64,000 nt of DNA from Roseateles sp. XES5 (GTDB taxonomy: Bacteria > Pseudomonadota > Alphaproteobacteria > Rhizobiales > Rhizobiaceae), in assembly GCF_020535545.1 (NCBI RefSeq), contig NZ_CP084752.1, positions 3,375,501 through 3,439,500 on the forward strand, read 5' to 3'. The notes beneath the pieces were generated by a model, which worked only from the letters and a program-made list of their open reading frames with translations, was not told where the DNA came from and made no database searches. A program made the translations under genes and the position numbers. Below are positions 46,970 to 56,730 of this stretch, one piece after another. Numbering within the stretch: the first letter of the stretch is position 1; each line of letters starts with the position of its first letter.

Positions 46970-48961
46970 CTATTGACCGGAGACGCCGCGGCCGATGCGG
47001 GCGGCGTGCTGGGTGAGCCAGTGCGGGATATCGGCCGCCGGCATGGGACGGGCGAAGTGGTAGCCCTGGGCGTGGCGGCAGCCGAGCATGCGCAGCACCT
47101 CGGCCTCCTCCTCGTTCTCCACGCCTTCCACGACAATATCGATGGACAGGGCATGACCGATGCCGATGAGGGCGGCAATGAGCGCCTGGTTCTCGCGGCT
47201 GGTGGCAATGCCGGTGACGAAGCTGCGGTCGATCTTGAGCCGGTCCAGGGGCAGGCTGCGCAGCTGGCCCAGGGAGGAGTAGCCGGTGCCGAAATCGTCC
47301 AGGGCGATGCGAAAGCCGGCGGCTTCCAGCCGGGCGAGCTCCGCACCGGCTGCCTGGGTGTCGAGCGTTGCCTCCTCGGTGATCTCGATCTCCATCAGCG
47401 CCGGAGGAACCGCGTGCTGGCGGACGATCTCGGTCAGGAGGCGCGACAGCGCATCGCCGGAGAATTCGCGCGGCGAGACATTCACGGCGACGGCGGCCTG
47501 GGGCAGGCCGAGGCGGGGCAGGGTGCGAAGCAGCTCCGCGGCGCGGGTCGCGACATAGCCGGTCAGCACCGTCGAGATATGCAGCGCCTGTGCGGCGCGC
47601 ACGATATCCGGCGGCGCGACGGCGCCAAGCTCGGGATGCGTCCAGCGCAGCAGCGCTTCGAAGCCGGTGACCGCACCCGTGGCAAGCTCCACCTGCGGCT
47701 GGAAGAACACCTGCAACTGCCGGCGTTCGATCGCCTCGGTCAGTGTTGCCTCGATGAGACGCTGGCGCTCGATGCGGGCTTTCAGTTCCGGATTGAACAG
47801 GCCGAGCCGGCGGCGCCCGCCTTCCTTGGCGGCGTAGAGGGCGATGTCGGCGCTGGCGAAGAGCGCGTCGGCCGTGTCGCCGTGCTGCGGATGCAGCGCA
47901 AGGCCGGCGCTGGCGCCGACCGTGACGGGGCGGTCGCCGATGAGGATCGGGTCGCCGGCCAGTCGCACGATGCCTTCGCCGATCTCGCGACCCCGTACCT
48001 CCGCCGCCTCGCCTTCGACGATGACGGCGAATTCGTCGCCGCCGAGGCGCACGACCGTATCGGTTGGGCCGACGAGGCTGGTGAGGCGGCTGGCGATTTC
48101 CGCGAGCACGGCATCGCCGGCGCCATGGCCCATCGTGTCGTTGATCGCCTTGAAGCGGTCGAGGTCGATGGCGAGAAGGGCGAGCGTATCGGCGGTCGGG
48201 GTTTCGTCGAGCAGCGCGCGCAGACGCTGGTTGAACAGGGCGCGATTGCCGAGGCCGGTCAGCGGGTCGCGGTTCGCGAGCGAGGCAAGCTGGTGGTAGG
48301 ACTGGCGGATTTCCGCATTGGCATCGGAAAGCGAGGCGGCGAGCGCCACCGCCTTCAGCCGGTCGATCTGGCTGCGGATGAAGCTGGCTTCGCTGAGCTG
48401 GCTGGCGCGCAGCATCATGACGGCGAGCAGCAGGGCGTCGGCGGCGATGACGAGGGCGTCCGTCGTGCCGGCGGCGAGCAGCGAGATGAGGGCCGAGAGC
48501 AGCGGCGGGCCGGCGAAGAGCAGGGCCGTGCGGGCATAGGCGGTGCTCTGCATCAGCGAGCCGGCGCAGATGCCGCCGATGATGAAGATGAGATAGGGAT
48601 TGGGGCCGCTGGCGACCTGCGTGCCGATCAGCGGCGGCAGGCTCCAGGCAAGGCCGCCGCCGATGGCGCCGAGCGACAGAACGCCGAGCGCGCGCCTCGG
48701 CCGCTCCACCGCGCAATTCAGCCGCCGCACGATGCGCACGCCGATATACCGCGCGACGTTGATCGCCAGAACGGCAGATAGCCACAACAGGGTTTCGATG
48801 TTCGGACCATCCATCCACAGCACGGCGGCGGTGGTGGCGGCGAGAAAGCTGTTGGCGATGAGCGACAGCACGATGCCGTCCAGCACGGACAAGGCCTGTG
48901 CGGACAGAATCTGGCGTCTTGTCGGTTCATCCACCGGCATCAGCCGGCTTGCATCGGTCAT
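46970..48961 (-). CDS. Membrane GGDEF-EAL bifunctional c-di-GMP protein
   Basis: The 663-aa protein has an N-terminal region of five to six membrane helices (about 25-190), a GGDEF domain (about 230-395, GGDEF intact) and an EAL domain (about 405-655). EAL catalytic motifs appear intact: GFEALLRW, IEITEEA, DDFGTGYSSL, LKIDRSF and EGVEN. It may both make and degrade c-di-GMP. The EAL part at about 47170-47340 is in the unusual codon dialect seen elsewhere in the window. It is convergent with the oxidoreductase, with the repeat between. Confidence 0.92.
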   Translation of the reverse strand: MTDASRLMPVDEPTRRQILSAQALSVLDGIVLSLIANSFLAATTAAVLWMDGPNIETLLWLSAVLAINVARYIGVRIVRRLNCAVERPRRALGVLSLGAIGGGLAWSLPPLIGTQVASGPNPYLIFIIGGICAGSLMQSTAYARTALLFAGPPLLSALISLLAAGTTDALVIAADALLLAVMMLRASQLSEASFIRSQIDRLKAVALAASLSDANAEIRQSYHQLASLANRDPLTGLGNRALFNQRLRALLDETPTADTLALLAIDLDRFKAINDTMGHGAGDAVLAEIASRLTSLVGPTDTVVRLGGDEFAVIVEGEAAEVRGREIGEGIVRLAGDPILIGDRPVTVGASAGLALHPQHGDTADALFASADIALYAAKEGGRRRLGLFNPELKARIERQRLIEATLTEAIERRQLQVFFQPQVELATGAVTGFEALLRWTHPELGAVAPPDIVRAAQALHISTVLTGYVATRAAELLRTLPRLGLPQAAVAVNVSPREFSGDALSRLLTEIVRQHAVPPALMEIEITEEATLDTQAAGAELARLEAAGFRIALDDFGTGYSSLGQLRSLPLDRLKIDRSFVTGIATSRENQALIAALIGIGHALSIDIVVEGVENEEEAEVLRMLGCRHAQGYHFARPMPAADIPHWLTQHAARIGRGVSGQ

Positions 48962-49262
48962 TCTCGCTCCCGACCCGAAAGTCTCGCCGCTTTGTGCGGT
49001 CCGGAATCAGAACGCGACCTCCTCGCGGCCTGATGTGGGCGGATGGTGTGGGGCTGGGCATAAGATTGTCTTAACAGGGGATCGCGAGAATCCATGAGGG
49101 TTACGGACTTGACGGCGGCTGCGGGGCGGTTATGCCAGCCGTCGGTCTTCCGGCGATTTCGGTTTTCTCCGAGTCGCGGAAGCATTCAGCCTTCGTGTCT
49201 TCTCGCCGTTCCAAACGCAGAACCGCTTTTGCCGGACCGGCTCCTATTTCAGGATTTCACCG
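48962..49262. other. 301-base intergenic region with no supported gene
   Basis: This gap lies between the divergent GGDEF-EAL gene and the small membrane protein. I see no palindrome, terminator or convincing promoter, and the short open frames lack binding sites. Confidence 0.5.
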
Positions 49263-49616
49263 ATGCCCTTCAGCCTCACTCCCGCGGCCGTCTGGCCGAT
49301 CGTGCTGCTCTGCCTCTCCAACGTCTTCATGACCTTTGCCTGGTACGGACACCTCAAGTTCAAGTCCGCGCCGCTCTTTGTCGCAGTGCTGGCGAGCTGG
49401 GGTATCGCGTTCTTCGAATATTGCCTGGCGGTGCCGGCAAACCGCATCGGCCACGAGGTCTATTCGGCCGCGCAGCTGAAGACGATCCAGGAGGTCATCA
49501 CCCTTCTGGTCTTCGCCGGTTTCTCTGTGTTCTGGCTGAAGGAGAGCCTGACCTGGAACCACGCCATCGGCTTCCTGCTGATCGCGGCCGGCGCGGCCTT
49601 CGTCTTCAAGGGCTGA
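49263..49616 (+). CDS. Small DMT-type membrane protein (DUF486 family)
   Basis: The 117-aa protein has four predicted membrane helices: LCLSNVFMTFAWYGHLK at the first, EYCLAVPANRIG between helices two and three, and FSVFWLKESLTWNHAIG at the last. These match DUF486 proteins of the drug/metabolite transporter clan. The function is unknown. It stands alone. Confidence 0.85.
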   Translation: MPFSLTPAAVWPIVLLCLSNVFMTFAWYGHLKFKSAPLFVAVLASWGIAFFEYCLAVPANRIGHEVYSAAQLKTIQEVITLLVFAGFSVFWLKESLTWNHAIGFLLIAAGAAFVFKG

Positions 49617-49681
49617 TTACGCCAGCCTCCTCGTCTTGTCGCATTGTCCAGTCGAAGCCCTGCGCTTCGACTGGCCATGCT

Positions 49682-50272
49682 CTATTCCAGCATGTCAAAG
49701 GCGCGGAAGATCCAGCTGAGCTGATAGACGATGCCGAGGGTGACGAAGACGGTGTGGAAGCGACGGTTCGCCGTCCAGGCGGCGATCAGGCAAAGCACGA
49801 TGAAGACCGCGTTGCGGACCGGATATTCATAGCCGAAGGAGCCGAAATAGGCCTCGCCCTTCAGCGCCGTGTCGAGCAGGTCGACCGCGAAGACGAGCGC
49901 GAAGGCGCCGAAAAACCACCGGCGACGGGAATAGAAATAGTCCTCGTAGCCGGCATAGTCGTCCAGGGTCGTCGGGAAGAGCAGGACGGCGAGCAGGAAG
50001 AACAGGCAGCAATAGCTGATGAGGAACAGGTAGACGCCGAAGCTTATGGCCGTCAGCGCCTGCAGGCGGAACTCCCACCACCAGAAGTGCAGCAGGAAGA
50101 GCAACAGGAAGGCCGCCCAGGCGAGGTGGACCGGATAGGCCTTCAGCTTGCCGGGATGCTGGATGAAGAGGGCGATGCCGGTGAGGATGCGCGCCACGCT
50201 GAGGCTGACGACCATGCCGATGACGACGCGCACATGGCTGAAGATGGCGGGATCGGGCGCGGCGTGCTCCAT
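49682..50272 (-). CDS. Unknown six-span membrane protein
   Basis: The 196-aa protein is strongly hydrophobic with about six helices and a conserved-looking HFWWWEFRL segment near residue 62. I recognise no catalytic motif or family with certainty. It is upstream-adjacent in orientation to the thioesterase gene (12 bases between), so the two may be co-transcribed, with the thioesterase first. Confidence 0.7.
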   Translation of the reverse strand: MEHAAPDPAIFSHVRVVIGMVVSLSVARILTGIALFIQHPGKLKAYPVHLAWAAFLLLFLLHFWWWEFRLQALTAISFGVYLFLISYCCLFFLLAVLLFPTTLDDYAGYEDYFYSRRRWFFGAFALVFAVDLLDTALKGEAYFGSFGYEYPVRNAVFIVLCLIAAWTANRRFHTVFVTLGIVYQLSWIFRAFDMLE

Positions 50273-50284
50273 GTCCCGCGCGTC

Positions 50285-50671
50285 CTATTCGACCGGAACG
50301 GGCGTCGGTTGGCCCTGCGCGTCGAGGGCGACCATGACGAAGGTGGCGGCCGTCACTTTTTCCAGCGTCGTGGTGAGGTAGCGCTGGGCCCAGGCCTCGA
50401 CGATGAGCGTGATCGACGTGCGGCCGACGCGGGCGATGTGCGTGTAGATGCTGAGCGTGTCGCCGATCTTCACCGGAAGCTCGAAGGCCATTTCCTTCAC
50501 CGCCGCCGTGACGACGCGGCCGCGGGCGCGCTCGGCGGCGCGGATACCGGAGGCCAAATCCATCTGCGCCATGACCCAGCCGCCGAAGATATCCCCCGCG
50601 GCATTGGCATCGCCCGGCATAGCGAGCGTGCGAAGGGTGAGCTGGCCGTTTGGCGTCTTCGTCTCGGTCAT
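50285..50671 (-). CDS. Acyl-CoA thioesterase, YciA/hot-dog family
   Basis: This 128-aa hot-dog-fold enzyme hydrolyses acyl-CoA esters. Family motifs are TLAMPGDANAAGDIFGGWVMAQMD (split here: the aspartate in DIFGG is catalytic) and VKEMAFELPVKIGD. The ATG at 50671 has GAGAGG upstream; the longer open frame has no binding site. It precedes the unknown membrane protein on the same strand. Confidence 0.9.
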   Translation of the reverse strand: MTETKTPNGQLTLRTLAMPGDANAAGDIFGGWVMAQMDLASGIRAAERARGRVVTAAVKEMAFELPVKIGDTLSIYTHIARVGRTSITLIVEAWAQRYLTTTLEKVTAATFVMVALDAQGQPTPVPVE

Positions 50672-50855
50672 GCGGGGTCCTCTCTCCTCTTTCCTCCGAT
50701 CTAGCCGAATGCGGGCGAGGGCGGAAGAGGCGAGGGCATTTCCGAGTATTTTCAATCTCTAAAAATTGATGATTGCAATTTTAGATGATTTTAAAGGGTT
50801 TCCCGGATTTTCGATCCCGGGGAGCACTGTGTTCCTGACGGTGGAGGAAAGCCCG

Positions 50856-52676
50856 GTGAAGAATTTCAGAATATCCACGCGACTGTCATTGCTTGTCGGT
50901 CTTGCCTTGACCATCTTCGCAGCGGCGCTCGTCTACACCCTCTACCACTATCAGGACGCGATGGTCGCCGAGCGCAAGTCTAAACTCGCCGCCATGGACG
51001 AGAATATGCTGACGCTTTTCAAGTATTATCATGAGCTTGAGACTGCCGGCACACTCACGCGCGAGGAGGCGCAGACCCGGGCGAAGGATGCCGTACGCGC
51101 GCTGCGCTACGAGACGAGCGGCTACTTCTGGATCAACGACATGAACGCCGTGATCGTCATGCATCCGATCAAGCCGGCGCTCGACGGAACGGACCAGTCC
51201 GGCATGGCCGATCCGACCGGCAAGAAGATCTTCACCGAATTCGTCAAGGCGGTGAAGGCAAGCCCGACCGGACAGGACTTCGTCGACTACTACTGGCCGA
51301 AGCCGGGCTTCGAGGAGCCGGTGCTGAAATATTCGCATGTCGCGGGCTTTGCGCCCTGGGGCTGGATCGTCGGCACGGGCGTCTATGCGGACGACCTGGC
51401 CGCCATGTTCCGCAGCAATGCCATCGGCATGGCGATGATCCTCGCCGCCGGCGGCCTTCTCATCATCGCCGCCGCCTATGCCATCGTGAAGAGCGTCACC
51501 CGCCCGGTGCTCAGCCTCAAGGCGGCGATGCAGGCGATTGCCGACGAGGACGTATCGAAGGACGTGCCGGAGACCGACCGCAAGGACGAGATCGGCGAGA
51601 TGGCCAAGGTGGTGTCCGTGCTGCGCCAGTCCGTCGCCGAGCGCGCGGAACTGCGTATCCGCGAGGGCGAACAGCAGGCGCGGCTGGACGACGAGCGCAG
51701 CGAGGGCGAACGCCGCCAGCGCCGCGTGAGCCAGGGCCAGACGGATGCCATGCAGACCGTCGGCGAGGCGCTTGAGCGGCTGGCGAACGGCGATCTGACG
51801 GTCTCCATCGACAGCATCGCGCCGGAATATGCCAAGCTGCGCGAGGACTTCAACCGCGCCGTCGACGCGCTCTCCAGCGTCATCAATGCGATTGCCCACT
51901 CGACCGACATTGTGCATGGCAGCGCCAGCGGCATCGCCGAGGCAGCCAACAACCTCTCCCACCGCACCGAGCAGCAGGCGGCCTCGCTGGAGGAAACCGC
52001 GGCGGCGCTCGACGAGATCACCGCGACGGTGCGCAACGCGTCCGAGCGTGCCTCCGAGGCAAGCCGCATGGTGGCCGAGACGAAGCAGTCGACCGGCCGG
52101 TCCGGCACGATCGTGCGCGACGCCATCGAGGCCATGCGCGGCATCGACGGCTCCACCCAGCGCATCACCGAGATCATCGGCGTGATCGACGGCATCGCCT
52201 TCCAGACCAATATCCTGGCCCTCAATGCCGCGGTGGAAGCCGCGCGCGCCGGCGAGAGCGGCCGCGGCTTTGCCGTGGTGGCGGCCGAGGTGCGGGCCCT
52301 GGCCCAGCGCTCGGCCAGGGCGGCACGCGAGATCAAGGGCCTGATCGGCAATTCGGCGGCGGAAGTCGGCACGGGCGTAGCGCTGGTGCGCTCCACGGGC
52401 GATGCTCTCACCGAGATCGAGACGCTGGTCAACCGCGTGAACGACCAGGTGACGTCGATCGCCACCTCCGCCCGCGAGCAGGCGACCGGCCTTGCCGAGG
52501 TGAACACGGCCGTCACCCAGCTGGACCAGATGACCCAGCAGAACGCCGCCCTGGTGGAAGAGTCCACCGCCGCCGCCCAGACGCTGACCCAGGAGAGCGA
52601 GCACCTGAAGGTGCTGCTCGGCAATTTCCGGCTGAACGCAGCCGGAGCGGCCGCCCCCCGGCGCCGCGCCGCATAA
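50856..52676 (+). CDS. Methyl-accepting chemotaxis protein with single-Cache sensor
   Basis: This 606-aa chemoreceptor has an N-terminal helix (about 12-33), a periplasmic sCache_2-type domain ([27 protein letters not shown]), a second helix (about 195-217), a HAMP domain and a signalling domain. The hairpin tip is [19 protein letters not shown]. The GTG at 50856 has GGAGGAAA 6 bases upstream, better than the upstream ATG. No CheR-tethering pentapeptide is seen at the end. Parts of the signalling domain (about 52190-52340 and 52500-52620) use the other codon dialect. Confidence 0.94.
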   Translation: MKNFRISTRLSLLVGLALTIFAAALVYTLYHYQDAMVAERKSKLAAMDENMLTLFKYYHELETAGTLTREEAQTRAKDAVRALRYETSGYFWINDMNAVIVMHPIKPALDGTDQSGMADPTGKKIFTEFVKAVKASPTGQDFVDYYWPKPGFEEPVLKYSHVAGFAPWGWIVGTGVYADDLAAMFRSNAIGMAMILAAGGLLIIAAAYAIVKSVTRPVLSLKAAMQAIADEDVSKDVPETDRKDEIGEMAKVVSVLRQSVAERAELRIREGEQQARLDDERSEGERRQRRVSQGQTDAMQTVGEALERLANGDLTVSIDSIAPEYAKLREDFNRAVDALSSVINAIAHSTDIVHGSASGIAEAANNLSHRTEQQAASLEETAAALDEITATVRNASERASEASRMVAETKQSTGRSGTIVRDAIEAMRGIDGSTQRITEIIGVIDGIAFQTNILALNAAVEAARAGESGRGFAVVAAEVRALAQRSARAAREIKGLIGNSAAEVGTGVALVRSTGDALTEIETLVNRVNDQVTSIATSAREQATGLAEVNTAVTQLDQMTQQNAALVEESTAAAQTLTQESEHLKVLLGNFRLNAAGAAAPRRRAA

Positions 52677-52704
52677 GCAAAAGACAATCTCCGGATAGCT
52701 TTAC

Positions 52705-52732
52705 CCCCGGCGCCCCAGGCGCCGGGGTTTTT
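52705..52732 (+). terminator. Intrinsic terminator of the chemoreceptor gene
   Basis: CCCCGGCGCC (52705-52714) pairs perfectly with GGCGCCGGGG (52718-52727), with a 3-base loop, followed by TTTTT. It lies 28 bases after the stop. Confidence 0.92.
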
Positions 52733-52934
52733 CATGTCCGGTGGGGCGGACGGGAAGACTTCCTTTACCCTGTTGCGCGAAAATCTTCTGGAAAAGCAGG
52801 CGTGCATGCCTGCGCTCCGGGATTGCGGCCTCTCCCGTCCGAATGCGGACAAAAGCGGCCTGCACCATCGCCGGACAGAATTGGATGGGCCGCGGCTTCG
52901 CACCGGGCGGAGAGGGCACCAGGCGGAAGTGACC

Positions 52935-54161
52935 ATGGGTATTGCGTTTGTATCACGTCTGCGCCGGCCGCTCGGGCTGCTCCTGATCCCGGCCATGCTG
53001 GCCGCCTGCTCGGGCGGCCTGACCCCGCCCGACGACATCGACGGTGCCGGCGTCAGCGCCATCGCTCCGGCGGCCGATATGGGGGACACAGGGGGCGATA
53101 CTGGGGGCGACCCGTCCGTTTACGCCGTAGGCGAACCTATCGGCCGGGTCGGTGAGGTCGATGCCGCGCTGGTGGAGCCTGTCGCGGAAAAGAAGCGCCT
53201 GCCGATGATCGACAGCGACGAGGCCATGGGGATTTCCGACCCCATGCAGGCCTCCTCCGGCGTGCTGCGCGTGCCCGAAGACGGCGTCAACATGGACGAG
53301 GGGCTCGGCGTCGGCCGCGTCGAGGGGCTTGCGGAAGCGCAGGCCAACGAGATCGCCGAAGGCAATGCCACGCAGGTCGTCGTCGACGGCATCGGCACCG
53401 ATACGCCGCAGCAGATCGGTCAGCCGCAGACCATTCCGATGTCCGACGCAGGCACGGAACTCGACGCGGCCGAAAGCGACGGCTATCTGCGCGTGCCGGA
53501 CAAGGCGACGACGCGCCGCCGGCAGGCAGCGGACGGGGAACAGCAGGTCGCCTTCCTGCCGCGTCTCGAAAACCCGATGCAGATTCCCGAGACGATGGGC
53601 GGCATGCCCGCGTCGGAAAAGGCCTGCCGTCAGCGCCTGCAACGGCTCGGCGTGAAATTCCGCGACGTGCCGCGCATCGCCCGTGGCCGTTCCTGCGGCA
53701 TCGACTGGCCGGTGGAACTGTCGGGCCTTTCCGGCGGCATCCAGATCAAGCCGGCTGCGCAGGTGAACTGCCAGATCACTGAGGCCTTTGCCCATTGGGT
53801 GAAGCAGGAACTCGTGCCCTCGGCGCGCATGCGCTACCTCTCCGGCGTCTCGGCCATCCACCAGATGTCCTCCTATTCCTGCCGCACCATGAATTCGCAG
53901 AAGGGCGCCGCCATGTCGGAGCATGCCAAGGGCAATGCCATCGATGTCGGAAAGATCGTGCTGAAGAACGGCAAGGCCATCACCATCGAGAAGAAGGGCT
54001 TCTTCGCCTTCCGCGAGAAGGGACTGCTCAAGGCGGTGCGCGGCGACAGCTGCAAGTATTTCTCCACCGTGCTTGGTCCGGGCAGCGACCGCTTCCACAA
54101 GGATCACTTCCATTTCGACCTGCGCGCCCGCAAGTCCGGTTATCGGCACTGCAGCCTTTAG
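52935..54161 (+). CDS. Extensin-like lipoprotein
   Basis: The 408-aa precursor has a lipoprotein signal peptide with the lipobox LLAAC (cysteine near residue 26). A long acidic low-complexity linker (about 30-200) follows, then an extensin-like C-terminal domain (about 225-408) with CRQRLQRLGVKF, EHAKGNAIDV and FHKDHFHFDLR. The H-x3-N-x-I-D and H-x-H residues suggest a metal-dependent peptidase-like fold related to M15 peptidases, so cell-wall remodelling is plausible. A GTG six bases upstream is an alternative start. Confidence 0.87.
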   Translation: MGIAFVSRLRRPLGLLLIPAMLAACSGGLTPPDDIDGAGVSAIAPAADMGDTGGDTGGDPSVYAVGEPIGRVGEVDAALVEPVAEKKRLPMIDSDEAMGISDPMQASSGVLRVPEDGVNMDEGLGVGRVEGLAEAQANEIAEGNATQVVVDGIGTDTPQQIGQPQTIPMSDAGTELDAAESDGYLRVPDKATTRRRQAADGEQQVAFLPRLENPMQIPETMGGMPASEKACRQRLQRLGVKFRDVPRIARGRSCGIDWPVELSGLSGGIQIKPAAQVNCQITEAFAHWVKQELVPSARMRYLSGVSAIHQMSSYSCRTMNSQKGAAMSEHAKGNAIDVGKIVLKNGKAITIEKKGFFAFREKGLLKAVRGDSCKYFSTVLGPGSDRFHKDHFHFDLRARKSGYRHCSL

Positions 54162-54224
54162 GGGGACATGTCGGAACCGCGGCCGGCCAATCGTCTTCCA
54201 GACGGACATGCGATGGAGGTCACG

Positions 54225-54875
54225 ATGACGATCACGATTACTGCGTTTGAGAATTCGCCCGACCGCGGTCAGGGCCTTGCCCGGGACATGCGGGTCCGCT
54301 GGGCGCTGGAGGAGGTCGGCCAGCCCTACGAGGTGCGCCTTGTCTCGTTCAAGGGGCTGAAGCAGCCCGCCCATCTTGCGCTTCACCCCTTCGGCCAGAT
54401 CCCGACCTATGAAGAGGGTGACCTTGTGCTGTTCGAGTCCGGCGCGATCCTCCTGCACATCGCCGAGCGCCATCCGGGCCTCCTGCCTCTCGATGCCGAT
54501 GCCCGGATGCGTGCGATCATGTGGATGTTCGCTGCGGTGAACACGGTGGAGCCGCCGATCGTCGAGCGCTCAATGGCCGTCATCCTGGAGCGCGACAAGC
54601 CCTGGTATGCCGAGCGCCAGCCGATGCTCGACGCGCGCGTGCGCGCCCGGCTCGACGAGCTTTCCCGCCGTCTTGGCGATGGCGACTGGCTGGACGGGGC
54701 ATTCAGCGTCGGCGATCTCATGATGGTGACGGTGCTGCGACGGCTGCAAAGCTCGGGCCTGCTGCAGGGCTATCCGACCCTTCTCGCCTATATCGCCCGC
54801 GGCGAGGCGCGCCCGGCCTACCGGCGTGCTTTCGCCGACCAGCTTGCGGTGTTCACCGCGGCACCGGCCGGTTGA
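54225..54875 (+). CDS. Glutathione S-transferase
   Basis: This 216-aa protein has a thioredoxin-like N-domain (FGQIPTYEEGDLVLFESGAIL, with the cis-proline IP and ES glutathione-binding pair) and an alpha-helical C-domain. It conjugates or reduces unknown substrates with glutathione. The ATG at 54225 is preferred because GGAGGT lies 5 bases upstream. It is 63 bases after the lipoprotein gene. Confidence 0.9.
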   Translation: MTITITAFENSPDRGQGLARDMRVRWALEEVGQPYEVRLVSFKGLKQPAHLALHPFGQIPTYEEGDLVLFESGAILLHIAERHPGLLPLDADARMRAIMWMFAAVNTVEPPIVERSMAVILERDKPWYAERQPMLDARVRARLDELSRRLGDGDWLDGAFSVGDLMMVTVLRRLQSSGLLQGYPTLLAYIARGEARPAYRRAFADQLAVFTAAPAG

Positions 54876-54888
54876 CCCTGCCCTCAGC

Positions 54889-55227
54889 TCAAGCTTCCTC
54901 GGCGAGCACGACGAGGTTTTCGTCGGGATCGCGCAGGCGGATCAGCCTGACATAACTGGCCTGCTCGATTTTGCCTGGCGAGAGACCGGCGGTCTCAAGC
55001 CTCGGTCGTTCGCTCTCAAGTCCGCGCAGGATGAGGGTGAGGGTGCCGTGGCCCGCATCGGCGGCGTTCTGGAAAAGCTGGAAGCCGGCATTGTCGGCGT
55101 GGTGCCATTCGGCAAGGCCCTCCATGGGGCGAGTATCCGGTCCGCGGTTGAAGACCGCGGTGAACCAGCGAATGCTCGCATCGAGGTCGGTGCAACTGAG
55201 ATGGGCGTAAATCCTGTGCAGTGGCAT
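54889..55227 (-). CDS. VOC-family (glyoxalase/bleomycin-resistance-like) protein
   Basis: This 112-aa single VOC domain has HLSCTDLDASIRWFTAVFNRGPD at its start and RDPDENLVVLAE at its end. Such proteins dimerise to form a metal site, but ligands are not certain here and the substrate is unknown. GGGAGA sets the start. It is convergent with the GST gene. A strong minus-strand terminator lies about 90 bases upstream of its start. Confidence 0.85.
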   Translation of the reverse strand: MPLHRIYAHLSCTDLDASIRWFTAVFNRGPDTRPMEGLAEWHHADNAGFQLFQNAADAGHGTLTLILRGLESERPRLETAGLSPGKIEQASYVRLIRLRDPDENLVVLAEEA

Positions 55228-55803
55228 GGCGCGTCTCCCGTCGTCTGCTGTCCCCAGGGAAATGGCAGCGGGGCTGGCATGTTCCGTCTTCCGGTTGGCC
55301 TTCCGATTTCCGGGCAAAAAAAGACCGGCGGGGCGCCGGTCGAAAAAGGGGCGGCAGGTGCGTGTGGCTCTGCCTGGAACGTCACATTCCATCAGCCGCG
55401 CCGGGGCGACCGGCGAGGATGCATGCGGGCTTCCGCGGGGGAAGCGGGCGGATGGGGACCGCCGGAGCTCCCTCAGGGTTCGGGAGCAAGGCCGCTGCCG
55501 GAGCAGGGGGAACGATGGGTGCGCGGGGTGCAAGCCGTTCCTTCGACCTCGCGCAAACCATGGTCGATCTCGGTCACGGTTTGATGACAGGTGGCTGCAC
55601 GCCCGCGTGAAATTTCGCGTATCGCTGCCTGCCCTGATCGCTGGTGGGGAGGCTTCGGCATAGCCCTGTTGCCGGTCTCGCCGCGCGTTCCTGGCAGTGT
55701 GGATGTCGAAGCGAATTTTTTCCCTTTCCCGGGTGAAAATTGACAAGGAACACGCCATATAGGGTGTCCTTCCGCATGAATTTCCCTCTTTTCGGACCCT
55801 CCC
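55228..55803. other. 576-base region without a supported protein gene; possible minus-strand small RNA
   Basis: No open frame here has protein-like composition with a binding site. The region ends (on the minus strand) in a strong hairpin-plus-T-run at 55341-55316, yet no minus-strand gene precedes it. Either a small RNA is encoded within about 55342-55740 on the minus strand, or the hairpin is a leader attenuator of the VOC gene. I recognise no known RNA family. Confidence 0.4.
55316..55341 (-). terminator. Minus-strand intrinsic terminator with no gene in front
   Basis: CGCCGGTC/GACCGGCG form a perfect 8-bp stem (55323-55330 with 55334-55341, 3-base loop). Read on the minus strand it is followed by a run of seven T. 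It sits 89 bases before the VOC start codon. Confidence 0.8.
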
Positions 55804-56730
55804 ATGGCGCCCATCGTTTCCATTCGCAATCTCACCAAGAGTTACGCATCGGGATTTACGGCGCTGAAGGGCGTCGATCTCGATATCGAGCAGGGCGAAA
55901 TCCTCGCCTTGCTGGGGCCGAACGGCGCGGGCAAGACGACGATGATCTCGATCATCTGCGGCATCGTCACGCCGAGCGGCGGCACGGTGACGGTCGGCGG
56001 GCATGACATCCTGCGCGATTTCCGCCAGACCCGCTCCATCATCGGCCTCGTGCCGCAGGAACTGACGCTCGACGCCTTCGAGACCGTCTGGAACACCGTT
56101 GCCTTCTCGCGCGGCCTGCATGGTCGAAAACCCGATCCGGCATTGATCGAGCGCATCCTGAAAGACCTCTCGCTCTACGACAAGAAGGACACGATGCTGC
56201 GCCAGCTTTCGGGCGGCATGCGCCGGCGCGTGCTGATCGCCAAGGCGCTCTCCTACGAGCCGAAGGTGCTGTTCCTCGACGAGCCGACGGCGGGTGTCGA
56301 CGTCTCGCTGCGCAAGGACATGTGGCAGCTCGTCGAGCGGCTGCGCGCTTCCGGCGTCACCATCATCCTGACGACGCACTACATCGAGGAGGCGGAAGAG
56401 ATCGCCGACCGCATCGGCGTCATCAATCACGGCCAAATCCTCCTCGTGGAAGACAAGAAGGCGCTGATGGCCAAGCTCGGCCGCAAGCAGATGACCGTCG
56501 AACTGGCCGAGCCCATCGCCGCCATTCCGGACGCGCTGTCGCCCTACAGTCTGACCCTTGCCGACGAGGGGCAGCGGCTGGTCTATGAATTCGACTCGTC
56601 CGGCGAACGGACGGGAATCTCGTCGTTGCTGTCCGCGCTGTCGCAGTGCGGATTGCGGGTCAAGGACATCTCCACCGAGCAGAGTTCGCTGGAAGACATC
56701 TTCGTGGAACTGGTGGGAGAGGGCAAATGA
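55804..56730 (+). CDS. ABC-2-type exporter ATP-binding protein (YadG-like)
   Basis: This 308-aa ATPase has Walker [10 protein letters not shown] (residues about 39-47), signature [15 protein letters not shown], Walker [13 protein letters not shown] and an H-loop [10 protein letters not shown]. It energises the permease encoded next, which it overlaps by 4 bases. The pair resembles E. coli YadG/YadH, whose substrate is unknown. No clear ribosome binding site is visible before the ATG. Confidence 0.92.
   Translation: MAPIVSIRNLTKSYASGFTALKGVDLDIEQGEILALLGPNGAGKTTMISIICGIVTPSGGTVTVGGHDILRDFRQTRSIIGLVPQELTLDAFETVWNTVAFSRGLHGRKPDPALIERILKDLSLYDKKDTMLRQLSGGMRRRVLIAKALSYEPKVLFLDEPTAGVDVSLRKDMWQLVERLRASGVTIILTTHYIEEAEEIADRIGVINHGQILLVEDKKALMAKLGRKQMTVELAEPIAAIPDALSPYSLTLADEGQRLVYEFDSSGERTGISSLLSALSQCGLRVKDISTEQSSLEDIFVELVGEGK

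Noticed and set aside
52734..52934. N-terminal extension of the extensin-like lipoprotein
   Set aside because: The frame is open back to 52734, but it would bury the lipoprotein signal peptide inside the protein, and the ATG at 52935 has a purine-rich site before it.
55740..55770. Promoter TTGACA at 55740 before the ABC exporter
   Set aside because: The nearest TATA-like hexamer is only about 12 bases away and nothing fits at 16-18 bases, so I do not call it.
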